Positions 53,872-62,471 of a DNA stretch of 64,000 bases are shown here, in pieces. Origin of the DNA: JBDSSS01 sp963764195 (GTDB lineage: Bacteria; Actinomycetota; Actinomycetes; Actinomycetales; Dermatophilaceae); the NCBI GenBank assembly GCA_963764195.1, contig CAVXRG010000003.1:1-64000 (forward strand), read 5' to 3'. Within the stretch, counting starts at the first letter, position 1. Each line of letters opens with the position of its first letter. A model generated the notes under the pieces. The model worked only from the letters and a program-made list of their open reading frames with translations, searched no databases and had not been told where the DNA came from. The translations under genes were made by a program, and so were the position numbers.

Positions 53872-54894
53872 ATGACCGGATCGACGCTCGTGCTCGACCA
53901 GGTTGGCCCCCCACGGCCCGACCTCGGGGTGGCCGCGCGCATCCAGGCCAAGCGTCCGCAGATGTCCGCTGCGATGGACAAGATAGCCGTGCTCCTGCTC
54001 GACAATCCCACCGCTCCGCTCAACCTGTCGATCACCGATCTCGCGAAGCAGGCGGGCACGTCGGCGGCGACCGTCACCCGCTTCTGCCGGGCGATCGGGT
54101 ATGCCGGCTACGTCCCGCTGCGGGTCGGGGTGGCCGCCGACGTCGGGCGGGGTGATGCGAGCGAGTCGTGGCACCGCGACATGGGCCGCGCCTTCAACCC
54201 CGACGACTCGCCCGCCGAGGTCCTCCAGGAGCTGCTCAACGCGCACTCCCGGTCGCTGCAGACGACGGCCTCCTCGGTCGACCTCGAGCAGTGCTCCCGG
54301 ATCGCGGCGCGGATCGCGGCCTGCGACCACGTCGAGATCTACGGCATCGGCGGCAGCGCCGGGATGGCCGTCGAGCTGTCGATGCGCCTCTACCGGATCG
54401 GCATCCCCGTCCACTCCTGGACCGAGGTGCACGTCGGACTCACGAGCGCGGCGATCCAGGACGGGCGCAGCGTCGCGATCGGCATCTCCAACACCGGTCG
54501 CACCCAGGAGACGATCCAGATGCTGTCGCAGGCGAAGTCGACCGGCGCCTTCACCGTCGCGCTGAGCAACCGCGACGACTCGCCGCTCGCGCTCGTCGCC
54601 GACGAGCACCTGCTCACGGCGACCCCCAACGAGTACCTCCAGCCCGACGAGCTGTCGGCCAAGCACTCTCAGCTCTTCCTGCTCGACCTGCTCTACGTGC
54701 TCGTCGCCCAGGAGAACTTCGCCCGCACCACGACGAAGCTCGCCGCCTCCGCGATGGCGGTGCTGCCACACCGGAGGCCGCTGCGCCGGTCGTCCGCCAC
54801 CTCCGTCCCGCTCCGGACGGACACCCACTCCCACACCGAGACCCATTCCGCGACCTCGGGCACCACGCCCGGGAAGGACACCGTCCATGGCTGA
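53872..54894 (+). CDS. MurR/RpiR-family regulator
   Basis: A 340-residue regulator. The N-terminal HTH (about residues 28-100) has NLSITDLAKQAGTSAATVTR then FCRAIGYAGYVPLRVGVAAD. A SIS sugar-isomerase domain follows (VEIYGIGGSAGMAVELSMRL, GISNTGRTQETIQMLSQAKS), which should sense a phosphosugar such as GlcNAc-6-P. The C-terminal tail (about 60 residues) is Ser/Thr/His-rich and seems disordered. It lies divergent to the kinase and is the first gene of the uptake operon. Its end overlaps the next gene by eight bases. Confidence 0.9.
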   Translation: MTGSTLVLDQVGPPRPDLGVAARIQAKRPQMSAAMDKIAVLLLDNPTAPLNLSITDLAKQAGTSAATVTRFCRAIGYAGYVPLRVGVAADVGRGDASESWHRDMGRAFNPDDSPAEVLQELLNAHSRSLQTTASSVDLEQCSRIAARIAACDHVEIYGIGGSAGMAVELSMRLYRIGIPVHSWTEVHVGLTSAAIQDGRSVAIGISNTGRTQETIQMLSQAKSTGAFTVALSNRDDSPLALVADEHLLTATPNEYLQPDELSAKHSQLFLLDLLYVLVAQENFARTTTKLAASAMAVLPHRRPLRRSSATSVPLRTDTHSHTETHSATSGTTPGKDTVHG

Positions 54895-55645
54895 CCTGAT
54901 GAGGCAGATGACCGAGCAGACGACGAGCCGGATCGAGCGGCTCGCCGACCTCGCCGCGGCCGGCGGTCTCGACGAGGCGATCACGATGATCGCCGACTCG
55001 ATCGCGAACGACGGGGTGCTGCAGGCCTTCGGCACCGGCCACTCCCAGGCCTTCGCCATGGAGATCGCGGGACGCGCCGGCGGCCTCATCCCGACCGCGC
55101 GGGTCGCCCTCAGCGACCTCGTGGTCGTCGGCGGGCAGGACCGCTCGGTCCTGTCCTCCGGCTCGGAGCTCGAGCGCGACCCGTCGGTCGTCGACGACCT
55201 CTGGTCGCTCACCGCGCCCGCGCCCGCCGACGTCTTCCTGATCGCCAGCAACTCAGGGGTCAACGGCTCCATCGTCGGCTTCGCCCTCAAGGCCAAGGAG
55301 CACGGCCACGGGGTCATCGCCGTGACGAGCCTCGAGCACACCTCGCGGGTGACGCCCAAGCACCCGAGTGGCAAGCGGCTCAGCGAGATCGCCGACGTCG
55401 TCATCGACAACCTCGCCCCCTACGGGGACGCGACCCTCACCATCGGCGACGACATCGGTGTCGGTGCCGTGTCGTCGATGACGGCGGCCTTCATCGCCCA
55501 GCTGCTGACGATCGGCGCGACCGAGCGCCTGGCGGCATCCGGCGGCACGCCGCCGGTCTACCTCTCCGCCAACATTCCCGGCGGGGACGAGCACAACCAC
55601 GCCCTGGAAGACCGTTATGGCGACCGGCTCCGCCGGCACGCCTGA
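54887..55645 (+). CDS. SIS-domain phosphosugar protein (UPF0309-like)
   Basis: A 252-residue protein with one SIS domain: VLQAFGTGHSQAFAMEIAGR, then VFLIASNSGVNGSIVGFALK and VIAVTSLEHTSRV. This resembles the UPF0309 family, which binds phosphosugars; isomerase or etherase activity has not been assigned with certainty. Its position between the regulator and the binding protein of the transporter suggests a role in amino-sugar-phosphate handling. ATG overlaps the regulator. Confidence 0.85.
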   Translation: MADLMRQMTEQTTSRIERLADLAAAGGLDEAITMIADSIANDGVLQAFGTGHSQAFAMEIAGRAGGLIPTARVALSDLVVVGGQDRSVLSSGSELERDPSVVDDLWSLTAPAPADVFLIASNSGVNGSIVGFALKAKEHGHGVIAVTSLEHTSRVTPKHPSGKRLSEIADVVIDNLAPYGDATLTIGDDIGVGAVSSMTAAFIAQLLTIGATERLAASGGTPPVYLSANIPGGDEHNHALEDRYGDRLRRHA

Positions 55646-55678
55646 TCCACCACCCCCCGAGAAAGGTACGAAGCGACA

Positions 55679-57106
55679 ATGAGCATCGAGAAGAAGGCAA
55701 TCGACCGGCGCAACTTCATGCGCGGAGCACTGGGCGTCGCCCTCGCCGTCCCGCTCGCCGGCACCCTCGCGTCCTGCGCGGGGAGCAGCAGCAACGACAC
55801 GTCGGGCGGCGGCGCGGCGCCCGCGGCGACCGGCGCGACGTCGGCCGACAACCCGTTCGGGATGGCTGCCAACGCGACCGTCGACGCGGTGATCTTCAAT
55901 GGTGGCTACGGCATCGACTACGTCGAGTTCGCCGCGAAGATCCTCGAGAAGAACCACGCGGGCACCACCGTCAAGGTGTCTCCCTCGACCCAGATCGCCC
56001 AGGAGCTGCAGCCGCGCTTCGTCGCCGGGAACCCGCCCGACCTCATCGACAACTCGGGCGCCGGATCGATCGGATTCAGCACGATCATCGACCAGCTCGA
56101 GGACATGACGAGCCTGCTCGAGGCCCCCAACCTCGAGGGCACCCCCATCAAGGACACCCTCTTCGGCGGGGTCCAGAAGCCGGGCACGTTCGGCGACAAG
56201 TTCGTCGCGCTCAACTACGTGCTCACCGTCTACGCCCTCTGGTACTCCGACGCGCTCTTCCAGGCCAACGGCTGGGAGCCGCCGAAGACGTGGGACGACG
56301 CGATGAAGCTCGGCGCCGCGGCCAAGGCCAAGGACAAGTACCTCTTCGTCTGGGGCAAGGAGGCCGCGACCTACTACCAGACGATGGCCATCGCGTCGGC
56401 GATCAAGCAGGGCGGCGACGAGGTGCGCCTCTCGCTGGAGAACCTCGAGGGTGACTGCTGGTCCAAGCCGGCGGTCCAGGCCGTCTTCAAGGCCATGGGC
56501 GAGATCGTCAAGGCCGGCTACTTCAAGCCGGGTGGCGCGGGCACGCAGTTCACCGCTGCGCAGGCGCAGTGGAGCAACGACGAGTCGGCCCTGCTCTACC
56601 CGTCGGGCTCGTGGATCGAGAACGAGATGATGAAGCAGACGAAGTCGGGCTTCAAGATGACCGGCGCTCCCGAGCCGACGGTCGACGCGAGCTCGGCGAT
56701 GCCCTACGAGGCGATGCACAGCACGGCAGGCGAGCCGTTCGTCGTCCCGAGCAAGGGAGGCAACGTCGCGGGCGGCAAGGAGCTGCTGCGCGTCATGCTC
56801 TCCAAGGACGCGGCCACGAACTTCTCGAAGACCCGCCTGTCGCCGACCATCGTCAAGGGCATCGTCCCGCCCGACGGCTTCGGATCCACGGCCCTCGTGT
56901 CCCAGACGAAGATGCTCGAGGCGGCCGGCGACAAGATCTTCTCCTGGAACTTCGTCGACCTCTACGGGACGAACAAGGACCAGCTCGTCGTGTGGAACAG
57001 CTTCCTCAGCGGCAAGATCGACGCGGCCGGCCTGACCTCCGGTCTGCAGAAGATCACCGACACCGTTCGCAACGACGACTCGGTCAAGAAGGTCCAGGTC
57101 TCATGA
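55679..57106 (+). CDS. ngcE: ABC sugar-binding lipoprotein (NgcE-like)
   Basis: A 475-residue extracytoplasmic solute-binding protein. The signal has DRRNFMRGALGVALAVPLAG with twin arginine, followed by lipobox LASC at residue 32. The mature protein has a Gly/Ala/Thr linker, then SBP family 1 blocks such as VSPSTQIAQELQPRFVAGNP and WYSDALFQANGWEPPKTWDD. It resembles NgcE, the GlcNAc/chitobiose-binding protein of Streptomyces. Ligand is inferred from context. Confidence 0.88.
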   Translation: MSIEKKAIDRRNFMRGALGVALAVPLAGTLASCAGSSSNDTSGGGAAPAATGATSADNPFGMAANATVDAVIFNGGYGIDYVEFAAKILEKNHAGTTVKVSPSTQIAQELQPRFVAGNPPDLIDNSGAGSIGFSTIIDQLEDMTSLLEAPNLEGTPIKDTLFGGVQKPGTFGDKFVALNYVLTVYALWYSDALFQANGWEPPKTWDDAMKLGAAAKAKDKYLFVWGKEAATYYQTMAIASAIKQGGDEVRLSLENLEGDCWSKPAVQAVFKAMGEIVKAGYFKPGGAGTQFTAAQAQWSNDESALLYPSGSWIENEMMKQTKSGFKMTGAPEPTVDASSAMPYEAMHSTAGEPFVVPSKGGNVAGGKELLRVMLSKDAATNFSKTRLSPTIVKGIVPPDGFGSTALVSQTKMLEAAGDKIFSWNFVDLYGTNKDQLVVWNSFLSGKIDAAGLTSGLQKITDTVRNDDSVKKVQVS

Positions 57107-58101
57107 CCGCACCCGCGCTGACCGCCACCTCCGACGGTCAGACGCTGCGACGACGCAAGCGTCCCAGGCGAAGACTCACCTTCGACCGGGTCAGCTTCAT
57201 GGTGGTGTTCCTCGGGTTGCCGCTGGCGATCTTCGTGCTCTTCGTGATCTGGCCGTTCGTCCAGGCCTTCTACTACTCCCTGACGAACTGGTCGGGGTTC
57301 ACGGCGAAGATGGACTTCATCGGCATCTCGAACTACCAGAAGCTGCTCGCCGACGACATCTTCATGACGGCGCTGCGAAACAACGTGCTCCTCGCGATCG
57401 TCGTGCCGCTCGTCACCATCGTGCTCAGCCTCGCGCTGGCCACGATGGTGACGGTCGGGGGTTCCAGCCACGGAGCGGTCCGGGGTCTGCGCAACTCGAG
57501 CTTCTACCGGGTCGTGTCGTTCTTCCCCTACACGATCCCGGCGATCATCACCGGTCTGCTGTGGGCGCAGATGTACGACCCGTCGCGCGGGCTGCTCAAC
57601 GGCCTGCTGACCGGCATCGGGCTCGACCAGTTCGCGTCCTTCCCGTGGCTCGGCGACACCCGCACGGCGATGCCCGCGATCATGTTCGTCATCATCTGGA
57701 GCTTCGTCGGGTTCTACATGGTCCTGTTCGTCGCGGCGATCAAGGGCATCCCCTCCGAGCTCTACGACGCGGCGCGGATCGACGGCGCGGGCCGTCTGCG
57801 GACCGCCTTCTCGGTGACGATCCCGCTCATCCGGGAGAACGTCCAGACGGCCTACATCTATCTCGGGATCCTCGCCCTCGATGCCTTCGTCTACATGCAG
57901 GCGATGAACCCGGGCGGGGGACCGGAGAACTCGACCCTGGTCATGTCCCAGGACCTCTTCACGACCGCCTTCAGCAAGGGCCAGTTCGGCCGGGCGAGCG
58001 CGATGGGTGTGACCCTGGCGGTGCTGACTCTCGTCTTCGCCGGGCTCGTTTTCCTCGTCAACCGGCTCACCGGTGGCGGTCAACGGGGTGAGGCGCGATG
58101 A
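57103..58101 (+). CDS. ngcF: ABC sugar permease (NgcF-like)
   Basis: A 332-residue MalF-type permease with six main helices. The EAA loop has SELYDAARIDGAGRLRTAFS, then VTIPLIRENVQ. A basic N-terminal stretch (RRRKRPRRRLT) precedes helix 1. ATG overlaps the binding-protein stop by four bases. The partner is NgcG downstream. Confidence 0.92.
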   Translation: MTAPALTATSDGQTLRRRKRPRRRLTFDRVSFMVVFLGLPLAIFVLFVIWPFVQAFYYSLTNWSGFTAKMDFIGISNYQKLLADDIFMTALRNNVLLAIVVPLVTIVLSLALATMVTVGGSSHGAVRGLRNSSFYRVVSFFPYTIPAIITGLLWAQMYDPSRGLLNGLLTGIGLDQFASFPWLGDTRTAMPAIMFVIIWSFVGFYMVLFVAAIKGIPSELYDAARIDGAGRLRTAFSVTIPLIRENVQTAYIYLGILALDAFVYMQAMNPGGGPENSTLVMSQDLFTTAFSKGQFGRASAMGVTLAVLTLVFAGLVFLVNRLTGGGQRGEAR

Positions 58102-58985
58102 CGACCACCGCCGAGCCGACGGGCGCCTCCCCGGAGGCGCTCAAGCAGAGGGCGACCGGGGCCGACCGTGCCTTCGGATTCACGTCGCACACCGTGCTCA
58201 TCTTCTGGTCCGTCATCATCATCGTGCCGCTCCTGTGGACGGTGATGACCTCCTTCAAGTCGACGAGTGAGATCTTCGCCTCGCCGTTCACGCTGCCGAC
58301 TCACTGGAACTTCGACAACTACGTCAACGCGTGGACGACGGCCGGTATCGGCGCGTTCTTCGTCAACACCGTGATCGTCGTCGGCTTCGCGCTCGTCATC
58401 GTGATGATCCTCGGGGCGATGTGCGCCTACGTTCTCGCCCGCTACGACTTCTTCGGCGCACGGGCGATCTACTACACGATGCTCGCGGGCCTGACCTTCC
58501 CGGTCTTCCTCGCGATCGTGCCGCTCTTCTTCGTGCTCAAGGGAGTCGGGCTGCTCAACACCCTGCCGGGGCTCATCCTCACCTACGTCGCGTTCGCGCT
58601 GCCGTTCACGGTGTTCTTCCTCTACCCGTTCTTCAAGGACCTCCCCGACGAGATCGCGGAGGCCGCGGAGGTCGACGGGGCGGGGGAGTGGCGCACGTTC
58701 TTCCAGGTCATGCTGCCCATGGCCAGGCCGGGGATGGCGTCGGTGGCGATCTTCAACTTCCTCGGGTTGTGGAACCAGTTCCTGCTCCCTGTCGCGCTCA
58801 ACACGAACCGCGACAACTACGTGCTCTCCCAGGGGATGGCGTCCTTCGCCTCGCAGGCGAACTACGCGGTCGACTTCGGAGCGCTCTTCGCGGCGGTCGT
58901 CATCACCGTCGTGCCCGTCTTCGTCGTCTACCTGATCTTCCAGCGCCAGCTGCAGGGGTCGGTGTCGGCCGGGACGATGAAGTAG
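58098..58985 (+). CDS. ngcG: ABC sugar permease (NgcG-like)
   Basis: A 295-residue MalG-type permease. The EAA loop has DEIAEAAEVDGAGEWRTFFQ, then VMLPMARPGMAS. ATG overlaps the NgcF stop by four bases. No ABC ATPase gene follows, so a shared MsiK-type ATPase encoded elsewhere probably energises the transporter, as in Streptomyces. A terminator hairpin lies 80 bases downstream. Confidence 0.92.
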   Translation: MTTTAEPTGASPEALKQRATGADRAFGFTSHTVLIFWSVIIIVPLLWTVMTSFKSTSEIFASPFTLPTHWNFDNYVNAWTTAGIGAFFVNTVIVVGFALVIVMILGAMCAYVLARYDFFGARAIYYTMLAGLTFPVFLAIVPLFFVLKGVGLLNTLPGLILTYVAFALPFTVFFLYPFFKDLPDEIAEAAEVDGAGEWRTFFQVMLPMARPGMASVAIFNFLGLWNQFLLPVALNTNRDNYVLSQGMASFASQANYAVDFGALFAAVVITVVPVFVVYLIFQRQLQGSVSAGTMK

Positions 58986-59065
58986 CCGGAGAAGCACGCG
59001 GAGCGGTGCCCTCCGTGGCGCCCGGTGACCGGGGGGTGACCGGGCGCCGTGAGGGGGCGCCGTGA

Positions 59066-59094
59066 GGGGGAGGGGCGGTATGCCGCCCTCCCCC
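59066..59094. terminator. Terminator hairpin with GTATGCCGC at its apex
   Basis: GGGGGAGGGGCGG (59066-59078) pairs with CCGCCCTCCCCC (59083-59094), with one unpaired G, around TATG. The GTATGCCGC repeat spans its apex. It separates the transporter operon and the WXG100 gene, which converge. Confidence 0.7.
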
Positions 59095-59194
59095 TCCCCG
59101 TGTCCGGTGCGGGTCAGTCGCCCGGTCGGCCAGGCGGATGATGCGCGCGCGCTCCGTGCGGGCGATGATCGCGGTGGGCCGGGCGGCCGGCGGG

Positions 59195-59485
59195 TCACCG
59201 GGTGAAGAGGGCGCGCGTCGCGTTCTCGTGCTCGAGGTAGGCCGCGGACACCCGCGAGGTGAGGCCACCGATCTCGGTCAGCGACTCGTTGACCCTCGAC
59301 TGGAGCGACTGGTAGTCGTGCATGACCCGGACGAACTCCGTCTTGGCCGGCCCCTCCCAGGCGCCGTCGAGCGAGACCATCCGGGCGCGGAGCTCGGCGA
59401 CGTCGGTGCGGATGCGCTCGGCGAGACGGTTGATGTCGCCGGCGGCGGCGGCGATGCGTTCGGTGTCGACGATGGATCGGGACAT
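59195..59485 (-). CDS. WXG100-family (ESAT-6-like) protein
   Basis: A 96-residue helical hairpin protein. SLDGAWEGPAKTEFVRVMHD places W-E-G in the turn between the helices, and both helices show heptad spacing. WXG100 proteins are exported by type VII (ESX) systems. No ESX gene and no partner lies nearby, so this is an orphan. ATG at 59485 has GGAGGGAG upstream. Confidence 0.88.
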   Translation of the reverse strand: MSRSIVDTERIAAAAGDINRLAERIRTDVAELRARMVSLDGAWEGPAKTEFVRVMHDYQSLQSRVNESLTEIGGLTSRVSAAYLEHENATRALFTR

Positions 59486-59601
59486 GGGCTGACTCCCTCC
59501 GGGGCGGCCGGGGCGGCCGCGGGCTGAGCTGACCCCACCGACGCTAGGCCGCCGCAGACGGGTCCCGTGGCGCTCGTCCACAGGGTCGCTAGGCTGCCGG
59601 G

Positions 59602-60378
59602 ATGACCGTGTGGATCGACGCGCCGATCTGGCCCGCGCACGGTCGGCTCTTCGCCCACCTCGTCAGCGACACGTCCTACGCCGAGCTGCACGACTTCGCC
59701 TTACCTCGTGGGGTCCACCCTCGCGCCTTCGACGGCGACCACTACGACGTGCCGCAGGAGCTCTGGCAGCACCTCGTCGACGCGGGTGCGTCCCTGACCA
59801 CGGGCAGCGACCTCGCGCGCCGGCTCAACGCCTCGGGTCTGCGGATCCGCAAGCGCAAGGGCGACCGGGGCCTCGGCCGGCAGCTCGCGGTGCCCTTCCC
59901 CAACGGGGCGAGTGACGTCGACCTGCTCGCCTCCGCCACTCCGGTGCGCGAGTCGCAGGTGCTCGCCGCCATGGTCTTCGTCCGCGACCGGGACGGTCGC
60001 TTCGCCGCGGTCCACAGCGTCCGGCGGGCCGAGTGGGGCTCACCGGGCGGCTGGCGCGAGCCGGGGGAGACCCCGCAGCAGAACGCGATCCGTGAGACCT
60101 TCGAGGAGACCGGCCTGGTGCTCGACCCGCGGCGGGTGCACCCCTGCGGCTACGAGCGGTTCATCCCGCTCACCGATGACAACGTCATCGACCCGTCTCG
60201 CCCCTACCTGCAGGTCTACCGCAGCGAGCTCGGGTCGTCGGCGCCGCCGCTGACGCAGGGTGACGACGGCATCCACGAGACCCGGTGGGTGAGCCCGAGC
60301 GAGTATGCCGCCCTGTGCTCGCACCTCTTCTGGTGGCCGCTCGCGGTCTGGACCTTCCCCGACCTCGGCGCGGACTGA
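59602..60378 (+). CDS. DUF4031-Nudix fusion hydrolase
   Basis: A 258-residue two-domain protein. Residues 1-85 are DUF4031-like (TVWIDAPIWPAHGRLFAHLV, then DTSYAELHDFA). Residues about 115-250 are a Nudix domain: GSPGGWREPGETPQQNAIRE, then TFEETGLVLD, in the family pattern G-x5-E-x7-R-E-x2-E-E-x-G. Such fusions suggest hydrolysis of a nucleoside diphosphate derivative. The next gene starts 10 bases downstream. Confidence 0.9.
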   Translation: MTVWIDAPIWPAHGRLFAHLVSDTSYAELHDFALPRGVHPRAFDGDHYDVPQELWQHLVDAGASLTTGSDLARRLNASGLRIRKRKGDRGLGRQLAVPFPNGASDVDLLASATPVRESQVLAAMVFVRDRDGRFAAVHSVRRAEWGSPGGWREPGETPQQNAIRETFEETGLVLDPRRVHPCGYERFIPLTDDNVIDPSRPYLQVYRSELGSSAPPLTQGDDGIHETRWVSPSEYAALCSHLFWWPLAVWTFPDLGAD

Positions 60379-60388
60379 GCGGGCGACG

Positions 60389-61246
60389 GTGTGCCGCCTG
60401 TTCGGGATGAGCGCGGGGAGCCAGCGGGTGCGGGCGACCTTCTGGCTGCTCGACGCCCCGGACAGTCTGCGCCGCCAGTCCCACGCCAACCCGGACGGCA
60501 CCGGCCTCGGCACCTTCGACGAACGGGGCCGTCCGAGGGTCGAGAAGCAGGCCCTCCCCGCCTGGCACGACGACGACTTCGCGACCGAGGCCCGCGACCG
60601 CCGCAGCGCCACCTTCGTCGCCCACGTGCGCCACTCCTCAGGGAGCGGGGTCACCGCTGCGAACACCCATCCTTTCGAGCAGTCGGGCCGGCTCTTCGCC
60701 CACAACGGGGTGGTCGCAGGGCTGGACCGGCTGGAGGAGCATCTCGGCCCCGACCTCGGGCTCGTCGCCGGGGACACCGATTCCGAGCGCGTCTTCGCCC
60801 TGGTCACGCGCGAGATCGCCGCCGCGGGAGGCGACGTCTCCCAGGGGATCCGCGTCGCTCTGCAGTGGGTCAGTGACAACCTCCCCGTCTATGCCGTCAA
60901 CCTCGTGCTGACGACCGCCACCGACCTCTGGGCCCTGCGCCACCCCGACACCCACGAGCTCTGGCTGCTCGAGCGGGCGAAGGGATCCGGCGTCCTCGAC
61001 CACCGGAGCCGACAGGGGACCCGCGTCATCAGCGACGAGCTGGCTGACGCCCCGAGCGTCGTCATCGCCAGCGAACGCCTCGACGGGAGCGACGGGTGGC
61101 GACTGCTCGAGCCCGGCATGCTCGTCCACGTCGGTCCGGACCTCGAGGTCACCCAGCGCCAGATCCTCGACGGCCCACCGCAGCGCCAGCTGACCCTCGT
61201 CGACCTCGGTGCGGCGGCGGCTTCGCAGCGGCCGACCGGTCGCTGA
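60389..61246 (+). CDS. Class II glutamine amidotransferase (YafJ-like)
   Basis: A 285-residue Ntn-hydrolase fold protein. The GTG start is followed at once by TGC, so after Met removal the N-terminal Cys2 of MCRLFGMSAG is the nucleophile. FVAHVRHSSGSG and NTHPFEQSGRLFAHNGVVAG are the expected glutamine-binding blocks. No synthetase domain is attached, so it is a stand-alone glutaminase. Start choice is fixed by the need for Cys2. Confidence 0.9.
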   Translation: MCRLFGMSAGSQRVRATFWLLDAPDSLRRQSHANPDGTGLGTFDERGRPRVEKQALPAWHDDDFATEARDRRSATFVAHVRHSSGSGVTAANTHPFEQSGRLFAHNGVVAGLDRLEEHLGPDLGLVAGDTDSERVFALVTREIAAAGGDVSQGIRVALQWVSDNLPVYAVNLVLTTATDLWALRHPDTHELWLLERAKGSGVLDHRSRQGTRVISDELADAPSVVIASERLDGSDGWRLLEPGMLVHVGPDLEVTQRQILDGPPQRQLTLVDLGAAAASQRPTGR

Positions 61247-61280
61247 CGACCCTCGCTCTTGCACCGAGCCAGCACGAAAA

Positions 61281-61316
61281 GGTATGCCGCCAGCCGTGAC
61301 GGCTGAGCGGCATACC
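61281..61316. terminator. Terminator hairpin built from paired GTATGCCGC repeats
   Basis: GGTATGCCGCCAGCCG (61281-61296) pairs with CGGCTG-A-GCGGCATACC (61300-61316) around a TGA loop, with one bulged A. Both arms contain the 9-base repeat. It lies between the amidotransferase and YajQ genes, which converge. Confidence 0.85.
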
Positions 61317-61332
61317 GTCGCGTCGGGGTGCG

Positions 61333-61827
61333 TCAGCGCTGGTTGGTGAAGTTCAGCGCGACATCGAGGTCGGCGGCACGCAGCATCCGCTGGACCTCCT
61401 GGAGGTCGTCGCGGGACTTGCTGCTCACGCGCAGCTCGTCGCCCTGGATCTGGCTCTTGACGCCCTTGGGGCCCTCGTCGCGGATCAGCTTGTTGATCTT
61501 CTTCGCGTTCTCCTGGGAGATGCCCTCCTTGAGGGGCGCGTCGAGGTGGTACTCCTTGCCGGAGATGCGGGGGCCCGCCTCGGGCACGTCGAGGTGCTTG
61601 AGGCTGACCTTGCGCTTGACGAGGTGGGTCTGGACGACGTCGAGGACGGCGTTGCAGCGCTCCTCGGTGCTCGCCCTCATCTTGATGACCTCGCCGGCGA
61701 GGTCGACGGACGCGCCGACGTTCTTGAAGTCGTAGCGCGTCGCGATCTCCTTGCTGGCGCTGTTGACCGCGTTGGCGATCTCCTGCTTGTCGAACTTGCT
61801 GACGATGTCGAACGAGGAGTCGGCCAT
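61333..61827 (-). CDS. yajQ: YajQ-family nucleotide-binding protein
   Basis: A 164-residue protein. It starts ADSSFDIVSKFDKQEIANAV and has KEIATRYDFKNVGASVDLAG and EGISQENAKKINKLIRDEGP, then GDELRVSSKSRDDLQEVQRM. In other bacteria YajQ binds cyclic-di-GMP or RNA; its role here is unknown. ATG at 61827 has GGAAGGAG upstream. It is transcribed away from the tRNA gene. Confidence 0.95.
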   Translation of the reverse strand: MADSSFDIVSKFDKQEIANAVNSASKEIATRYDFKNVGASVDLAGEVIKMRASTEERCNAVLDVVQTHLVKRKVSLKHLDVPEAGPRISGKEYHLDAPLKEGISQENAKKINKLIRDEGPKGVKSQIQGDELRVSSKSRDDLQEVQRMLRAADLDVALNFTNQR

Positions 61828-61940
61828 CGATGGCTCCTTCCGTGGGGGTGTGCTGGGGCTCGCGGGGAGGGGCCGGACGGACCCGGGCCGGGCCGATTTC
61901 GGTGTGCTCCCCATCTCTTGCTATCCTTCCATGCGCACGG

Positions 61941-62021
61941 GGCAGGTTGTCCGAGCGGCCAATGGAAACGGACTGTAAATCCGTCGCGAGAGCTACGAAG
62001 GTTCGAATCCTTCACCTGCCA
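61941..62021 (+). tRNA. tRNA-Tyr (GTA)
   Basis: GGCAGGT (61941-61947) pairs with ACCTGCC (62014-62020), followed by discriminator A. The anticodon stem ACGGA/TCCGT surrounds loop CTGTAAA with anticodon GTA at 61975-61977. The variable arm is long, as in class II bacterial tRNA-Tyr, and the T arm is GAAGG-TTCGAAT-CCTTC. CCA is not encoded. It is a likely integration site for the accessory DNA downstream. Confidence 0.95.
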
Positions 62022-62032
62022 CTCAGTGCCCC

Positions 62033-62072
62033 GAGAGGCCCTGACCAGCGGAAACGCCGGTCAGGGCCTCTC
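62033..62072 (+). terminator. tRNA-Tyr terminator
   Basis: GAGAGGCCCTGACC (62033-62046) pairs perfectly with GGTCAGGGCCTCTC (62059-62072). The inner part AGCGGAAACGCC forms a further GCG/CGC stem with a GAAA tetraloop. It starts 11 bases after the tRNA. Confidence 0.85.
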
Positions 62073-62471
62073 TCACGTACCCCGGTAGGGTATTTCGCGC
62101 AACTGATTCCGAAGGTCAGACGCGGGTCGCTGACCTGCGGAAACGCGAGGCGCATCGACGCCCGTGCGGAATGCGTGCGGAAGTTGCGTCCCCTTCCGGC
62201 GCGCCGTGCGGACTCGTACATCGCCTGACCTGCAGCAACGCGGGGGAGGGGGTATGCAATCGGAGCGGAAATCCTGACCGTCCCCATAGCGATGGCGTCG
62301 CATTCAGAGTCCGTGAAGCTCATGGCATGGCCGCGGACTCTGCGAGACCGTGGCGCTCGGGGGCAGCGTCGTCCTCGATTGTTGCGGAGGGCTCGCTCCA
62401 CTGTGGCCGAGGTGCTGCGCCGCTGACGTATCTCATCGGATACCATGGGTGCGGATGAGATTGGAGTGGAG
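62073..62471. other. Gene-poor stretch downstream of tRNA-Tyr
   Basis: No gene is supported in about 400 bases. It contains two further copies of the CTGACC-x-GCGGAAACGC segment found in the tRNA terminator (near 62130 and 62225, the second altered). No integrase remnant was recognised. The promoter of the XRE antitoxin gene should lie near 62420-62465. Confidence 0.45.
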
